Shown piece after piece: positions 58,250 to 64,000 of a stretch of DNA of 64,000 nt. Source of the stretch: Ahaetulla prasina (lineage: Eukaryota > Chordata > Lepidosauria > Squamata > Colubridae); NCBI RefSeq assembly GCF_028640845.1, contig NC_080543.1:92183825-92247824 (forward strand), given 5' to 3'. Every line of letters starts with the position of its first letter. Positions within the stretch are counted from its first letter, which is position 1. The position numbers and the translations under genes are program-made. Under the pieces are notes generated by a model. It was given only the letters and a program-made list of their open reading frames with translations. It made no database searches and was not told the origin of the DNA.

Positions 58250-61179
58250 AGATGTAGATGTAGATGTAAATGTACATATGTTTAAAATTAAGCAGGTTGA
58301 TACACAAAGTCTCATTTAATTTTGCTGATGCCATATGTTTCTTTCACATTTTAATCAGACTATACTTGCATAACAGTTAAAAAAACTGAATCGGAGACTA
58401 ACTGTTTAAAAAAACCTAGAAAAATTACTTCAGTGGCATGTTATAATAGTTCTGTTCAATCATTGCATCTTTCTGTACACTGGAAATAGATAAACTGCTT
58501 CATTATTGGCCAACTGTGACCAAGTGTGAGGGAATCAGACTTAGAAGCCTTTCATCTGCTGAGTTTGCACACATGCTGAGCATCTGAAACAAGAATGTGA
58601 CTTTTGACCCTTCCTGGACCAGAAATAAATTTTGATATTTTTTTTTAATGACAAATTGCAAATATTCTTGTTTGGTTCTCCAACACAGGATAGAAACATA
58701 ATATGAAGATCAATATGGAATTACTTGATGGATGGAGAATCTGTTTCCCAATTCATTCTGTTTTGAAGTTAATATGGCAATTATCATAACAGGTTGGTAA
58801 AGAATGCACATGTTTTAATACATCCATTATGAATTTTATGTGCTAGAATTATTCCAATCGTTCATTTCAGGAAAACAATAGAAACAAATGCCTAATTATA
58901 TGAAATTAAATCCATATTCTACTATGGATTATGTGACATCCCATTTCACCTTTCAATTAGAAATTAATTAGTTTGCACTAACTAATTAATGTTATTAATG
59001 CACTATTAATGCACTATTATTTGCACTAACATCCACAGATGTTAAAATATTTATGAAAAGTTTTAAGACAATACTACCTGATTCAGTGAGATGACATTTA
59101 ATTAAAATATTTCTATTCCTGTAAAGGAAATTGCAGTTTATATCACCTCTAAAATGCACAGTCTTGTTTTGAATCTTTAAAAAATTGCCTCTAAAGTCTG
59201 ATATAAATATGTTGAAACATGTTTTGTTTTATTCTTAAATTGGCAATTCATTAGAATCTGAAAATGATTTTTTAATAGCTACTATTTGCCAGATGATCTC
59301 TGCTCAAAGAACCTTATAATAAATAAGAGCTGTTATTCACATAATGCTGTAGGATTGTGCTCAGCACATATTTCAAGTATGAAACATGCAGAGACATGTG
59401 GATAGAGGTATAACTATCACACATATTTTATTACAGAAGACAAACATTTGGTGAACTAAGAAAGAAAATTGTTACTTCTAAATATGTCAGGAAATACTTT
59501 TACATATAAGAGTTCGTTTTCATATGGGTTTATTTTATGCCACCTGTTTGGAGACAGAAAGAGAGAAAACAGTCTGCGAGCAATTGAATTTAACAGAGGT
59601 GACTTAGAAGGAAAACACTCGTATTTCCATCCAGTTACAGCTGAACAAAGTTCTTTATTTTTAACCAGCCAAGTATTCAAATTTGGGGGACGGGGAATCA
59701 AGACATAAAAATGTGATGTGCTGGAATGGATAGATGGCAGAGGTATCAGAAATTCAGCCATGAAAATTAGTAGACTCAATTCACTACAGATTGGATTTTT
59801 TTTTAACTCAGTCAAAGGTAAGTGAACACATGTTACTCAAAACATGTATGTTCCTCAGACCATAATAGCAGAGAATTCTCAGGGTTATAGTCCTAATATA
59901 TTTGTTTATATCTGTCTGACTTGGGCTGCAGAACTCTGGCTGATTACTAGATGGTAGCAGGGAAATACAGAAAATGTGTTCTAGAATCTGTCAAATCAGA
60001 TATTTTCAGCCTGATATAGTAGGGAATTGGGATCTTATTTTTTTAATTGCCTTTCCTGAGATAGATCATTTGTCAAAAAGAAATCAAGCCATTATTTAAA
60101 TTTTAGGAAATAGGTAGGGCACAGAAATAGGAGCAATATACCATTTTTGGTGAAATCCTTCAAAGTCCTGGACAAAGGGTCATTCACACCTAATGAAGCT
60201 GATGAGTAGGATAATTGAACAAACTTATTCATGCCTTCTCAAAGATAAATTCTGATGCATTTTTTTAATTGGGTTTCATTTTTTCATTAAATGTATTTAT
60301 GTCCCAAAACCACAAAGAACCTTAATATATAAAATCAATATCAATCAAGGCACTACTATTGATGAAGCATGTTACAATATTGTAATGCACAGATGCAGCT
60401 AAATGTTGAAATAAATACAATTGCCAAATCATCTTCAAAGAGAAGGCGAAAGCATACAGAAAATATGATAGTAATTCAAATTTAAATCTATACTTGCATG
60501 TGTGTTCAACTGGAAAACTCATTGACCTGACTGACAATAAGCACTGTTAGGTTGGTAGAGGCGAATGAGATTTAGTCTTAATTTGAATAAGACTAGATTG
60601 GGGTAACCCAAGACCAAACGTACTACAAAAGATATTATTGCTCAGATTTCTGTAACTGCATTCTTTAGTTGGAGAACTGAATTCTCTGCACAAATATGAT
60701 AATTTTTGATATCTTGAGATCTACATCATGCTCTCAAACATTGGAGAAACTCTGTGTGCAAACTGGGATTTAATGTGATCATTCAACATGTAGTCAATAG
60801 CAGCTGTTCCTTTTAATCAAATAACAGCAGAATAGCCCCCTTCCCAATGATGGAGGTGAAGGAGTGTCTCTACTCCATTCCTTTAATCTATTTATTTTAT
60901 ATGGATTGTAAAATAAGCAGGAAGGTTATGTTCTGCTCTGGTTTGGGACTGGGGTGCATTTGAAATGCTTTGCTTTGTCTCCTCACAACATACATTGTGT
61001 TGTGCAATATCAAGCAGATGCTAGTCCCTTAGCAAACGTACAAACCTCTGGTCAAAATCAAATCCTAGCCTTCTACCTCTGAAGGAACTTGACTGTTGCA
61101 GTTTCCCATCCCATCGTCTTTTTCCCGGCTGTTGAGCAATCTGCAGAGGCAATGACCCATCACTTACAGCATTTAAAAA
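58241..61179. other. Unassigned DNA, repeat-poor
   Basis: No gene or repeat recognised. One of the least repetitive parts of the window. Confidence 0.5.
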
Positions 61180-61780
61180 AAATCAATTATCTGGGAAACA
61201 ATTAAAAATAACTTATTGTATGCCTTTAAAAAAAAAGGATACAAAAGGTTAAGCAGAGCAGCCAGCATCTGCACACTAATGACATGATTGTTATGATCGG
61301 TGTTTGCTTTACCCTGGAGTGGTAACATTATAATTCATCTACCTCTGAATGAGCAACGACAATTAATGCAGTCAATGTGTCCCACGTGTCCCCAGTAGCA
61401 TTAACAAGGCAGCTCCGGGGGCCCCCTGGCAGACGCAGGGATGGAAATTGAGATGGCTTCCTATTTGAATGTGATCCTGATTACCTCAGCAGGGCCACCT
61501 GCCGCTTAGCGGCTGCTCTTTTTTCCTGTCACCACTTCCATTTGTCCTGACTCAGGGGAACCTAGCAGCTGGGGAGGTCCCGTTGGCATCAACTGCCAGG
61601 CACCAGCTGATCGGATTTCCCTGGCTAGATCTGTTTCATGGGGAACAGCCTTAAACAATGGGATTTCTGGTTTGGCCGCATCCAGCTCACCTCAGGCAAG
61701 CTGAGCAGTGCTTTGCTGTTTGTAATTAACAAGGGAGAGTACTTTCATTAGTCATTGTATTGGTTTAGGTTATTTTATTG
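61180..61780. promoter_or_regulatory. Candidate conserved non-coding element
   Basis: About 600 bp of moderate GC in an AT-rich, repeat-poor setting, with no coding frame and no transposon hallmarks. It holds dense transcription-factor-like words: an E-box CACGTG at 61383, AATTAATG near 61361, TAATTA at 61723, several CAGCTG/CAGCTCA words and GATTACCTCAGC near 61479. This is inference from composition and motifs only; conservation cannot be tested here. Confidence 0.35.
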
Positions 61781-62410
61781 TTAACAAGAGAAAAGTTCAT
61801 GCTTTGAGATGTCAGTATTTTGCATCAGGCCTATCCTGTCTGAATGTTCTCTCAAAGCACAACAGATAAACGGGCTAGCCAAAGATAATTATCTGCAGCT
61901 TGAAGTAGAGCCAACTCTTCCTCTCTTTTACATACTGTACTTTGTGAGTGCTAGGATAGGGCTACCACCTTAGGGCTGTGCAAAAACAATCAGCACTAGA
62001 TGGCACCAAAGAGCTAGAGTTTTCTGTGTCCCCTTGCTGTCATCTAGCATTGTCCCAATTACTGCAGTCTATATAGTAGCTATCTATGGTCAATATTTCA
62101 AGAACTCCAGCAGGATTCAGATATTGATTCTCTCCTCTGCACAGCATGACTAGTCTTGCATTTCTTGTAAGTAGACTCACCCATAGTAAACAGTGGTAAA
62201 TCAGGCCTATTAGAATGCAACAGCCAGATTAATCAGGATGAATACAAAATGCAAATCTGTGGTTGCTTCTATAACAATCTTCCCCAGGAGCTACTTCTGT
62301 GAAAGATCCTCTGAGTTGATTATATTATTTTTGCCTGTTCTTTCCTCAGTTCCATGCAAACAAGCCACATTTAGAAATAGGTGTACTTTTTTCAGTCATA
62401 CAAATGACCT
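61781..62410. other. Unassigned DNA
   Basis: No gene. Short inverted words (CACTAGATGGCA / TGTCATCTAG) near 61995-62045 may be a repeat remnant. Confidence 0.4.
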
Positions 62411-62413
62411 TGG

Positions 62414-62438
62414 AGGAGGAGGAGGAGGAGGAGGAGGA
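62414..62438. repeat. (GGA)n microsatellite
   Basis: About eight GGA units. The poly-Gly frame over it is an artefact. Confidence 0.9.
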
Positions 62439-62439
62439 T

Positions 62440-63740
62440 GGGTTGCAGAGTCTCAAGGAGCTTAAGTTTGTGCGGCTCCTCTAGAATGCAATTACACAAA
62501 AGGACAAAGCCTATCTTGTGCCAGACAAATATATTTTGCAATTACAGACACAGATAACGTTAATTGATCAATGGTTACAATATATGCCAAAATGTTAAAC
62601 CCTTTTATATCAAAATCCCAGATATTGAACAAATAGAAAATATGGACAGATTATTTATTTGTTTATTATTCAATTTTTATGCCATCCACAATAAATGCTC
62701 ACAGGATTACTAGGTCTGTGCTGTAAATCTGGTTGTCCTCCATTGGGCTGGAAAGAAATATGGACAGTTCCACTCATCCTCAATCTAGGGAGTCATCCTG
62801 ATTCTTGCAGCTCAGATCTGTAGTGCTACAACTTCTAACCACTGGAGGGAACAGCTGAAACACTCTTGCAACTGCAACCCTACATATATCTACTCACAGG
62901 AAAGCATGCTCAGTTCCAAGAGTAAGTGTATATGGAATTGGAGCCTTGGAAATGTTATATATTTTGAATTAAGAAATAATGTGTGAAAAGAAATAAATTG
63001 GATCTTGGCAAAGACTCCAACATTTGCTCCTATTCATATAAAATTTACATTTCAGAATTATTATATTTTCAAGTACAATATTAGAGATTTAAGCCACCCA
63101 ATATCATTGGATCAATAGAGGTGGTACAATTTAGTGTATTGCTACTCATAAGAAATACCCACATTATGAAATTTACTGGAGTCTAAAGTCATTGGATGGT
63201 TTGTTTGTAATCAGTAAAAAGGCCTTTGGGGAAGGAGAATTAAAATGTATCAGTTTTTTTAATGTAATGCAGTGCTATTTAAAATTATAATCTGAGTTTA
63301 TGTATTATTTTCAGAAAAGAGTTGCCTTTATTTGCTCACTTATCCCTTAGGCCAAACTAGTATTTATTTTTGTAAGTTACAAAATGTAAAATAAAATTTA
63401 AGATCAGTCCTAGTTTGCATATATTCTAAATGCAAATTTACTGTCTTTCACAGTTTCTTTGCACATTTTAACTGATAGACGTGGCATATGAATTCATTAA
63501 TTAATTTATATTAAATTCACATGTTAATAATTGACGCAAAGATATTCAGTCTCTCATGTTTATAGTCAACATTTTTTAATGTATTAAATGCCCGTGTTCT
63601 CACCACAGCCCTATAAGACTTATAAAAAGTCACCAAATGAAACTTTCATACAATCTGAACCTTTGCATTTGAAACAATAACAACAACAACAACAAAATAG
63701 CCAGGGGAGCATGTAGAATACAGAATATAAGAATACAGAT
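62440..63740. other. Unassigned AT-rich DNA
   Basis: No gene. A short (AAC)n run lies at 63677-63698. Confidence 0.5.
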
Positions 63741-63741
63741 G

Positions 63742-64000
63742 GACAGCTTCTTCTCCAAAAACACTACACTACTAACCAGAGCATATAAAACATTTGCTAG
63801 ACCAATTCTTGAATACAACTCGACTGTTCGGAACCCATACCACATTTCTGACATCAATAGAATTGAACGTGTCCAGAAATATTTTACAAGAAGAGTTCTC
63901 CACTCCTCTGAATACAACAAAATACCTTATGCCACCAGACTTGAAATCCTGGCTTTAGAAAATTTAGAATTACGCCGCCTTCGACATGATCTAAGTTTAA
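63742..64000 (+). mobile_element. CR1/Rex-like LINE, cut by window end (family B)
   Basis: Begins CAGCTTCTTCTCCAAAAACA and is colinear with 55245-55500: LTRAYKTFARPIL, HISDINRIERVQKYFTRRVL and LELRRLRHDLS are readable. It continues beyond the window. Confidence 0.9.

Overview
This is non-coding vertebrate DNA, almost certainly from a squamate reptile and most likely a snake. The organism call rests on the repeats. There are copies of the snake L3/CR1 LINE whose 3' end carries an (AATAG)n tail. There is also an old BovB LINE, a tRNA-derived squamate SINE with a BovB-like tail, hAT-type palindromic MITEs, a Penelope-like element and a reptile mariner. I found no host exon, tRNA, rRNA, CRISPR array or bacterial-type gene. 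The background is AT-rich, with GC-rich islands that are all young CR1-type LINEs. The window looks like a gene desert or a very large intron.

Layout. 0.6-2.6 kb: two TA-flanked MITEs, the second split by a LINE. 4.2-4.7 kb: snake L3 3' end. 8.2 kb: hAT MITE with a perfect 8-bp duplication. 9.1-12.0 kb: internally deleted L1 on the minus strand inside an (ATT)n tract. 15.1-15.5 kb: solo LTR with a 5-bp duplication. 18.5-22.6 kb: decayed BovB LINE on the plus strand, broken by two CR1/Rex-like fragments and by a 5'-truncated L1 that itself holds a hAT MITE. 23.8-24.1 kb: Penelope-like 3' end split by a palindromic MITE. 24.46-35.78 kb: a full-length L1 on the minus strand bounded by a 16-bp target-site duplication. 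Its ORF2 holds a tandem duplication and a 4.1-kb CR1-type LINE, and its ORF1 is split by a CR1 fragment. 36.0-37.6 kb: SINE, L3 fragment and a second solo LTR. 37.6-46.5 kb: three more copies of the GC-rich CR1-type LINE with successive 5' truncations, a Penelope-like element with an inverted 5' part, and another L3 copy with its AATAG tail. 50-58 kb: MITEs, old LINE and SINE remnants, and a dead mariner split by a LINE. 58-63.7 kb is nearly free of repeats and contains a candidate conserved non-coding element at about 61.2-61.8 kb.

No functional set of genes works together here. The coding signal consists of retrotransposon and transposase remnants. Their nesting gives a relative age order: BovB and mariner are oldest, the L1s are intermediate, and the CR1-type LINEs and MITEs sitting inside them are younger. 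I did not find an undescribed biological system. The points most worth a second look are the nested L1, the Penelope inversion, the shared 3' hairpins, an unclassified repeat family with four copies, and the 61-kb candidate regulatory block.
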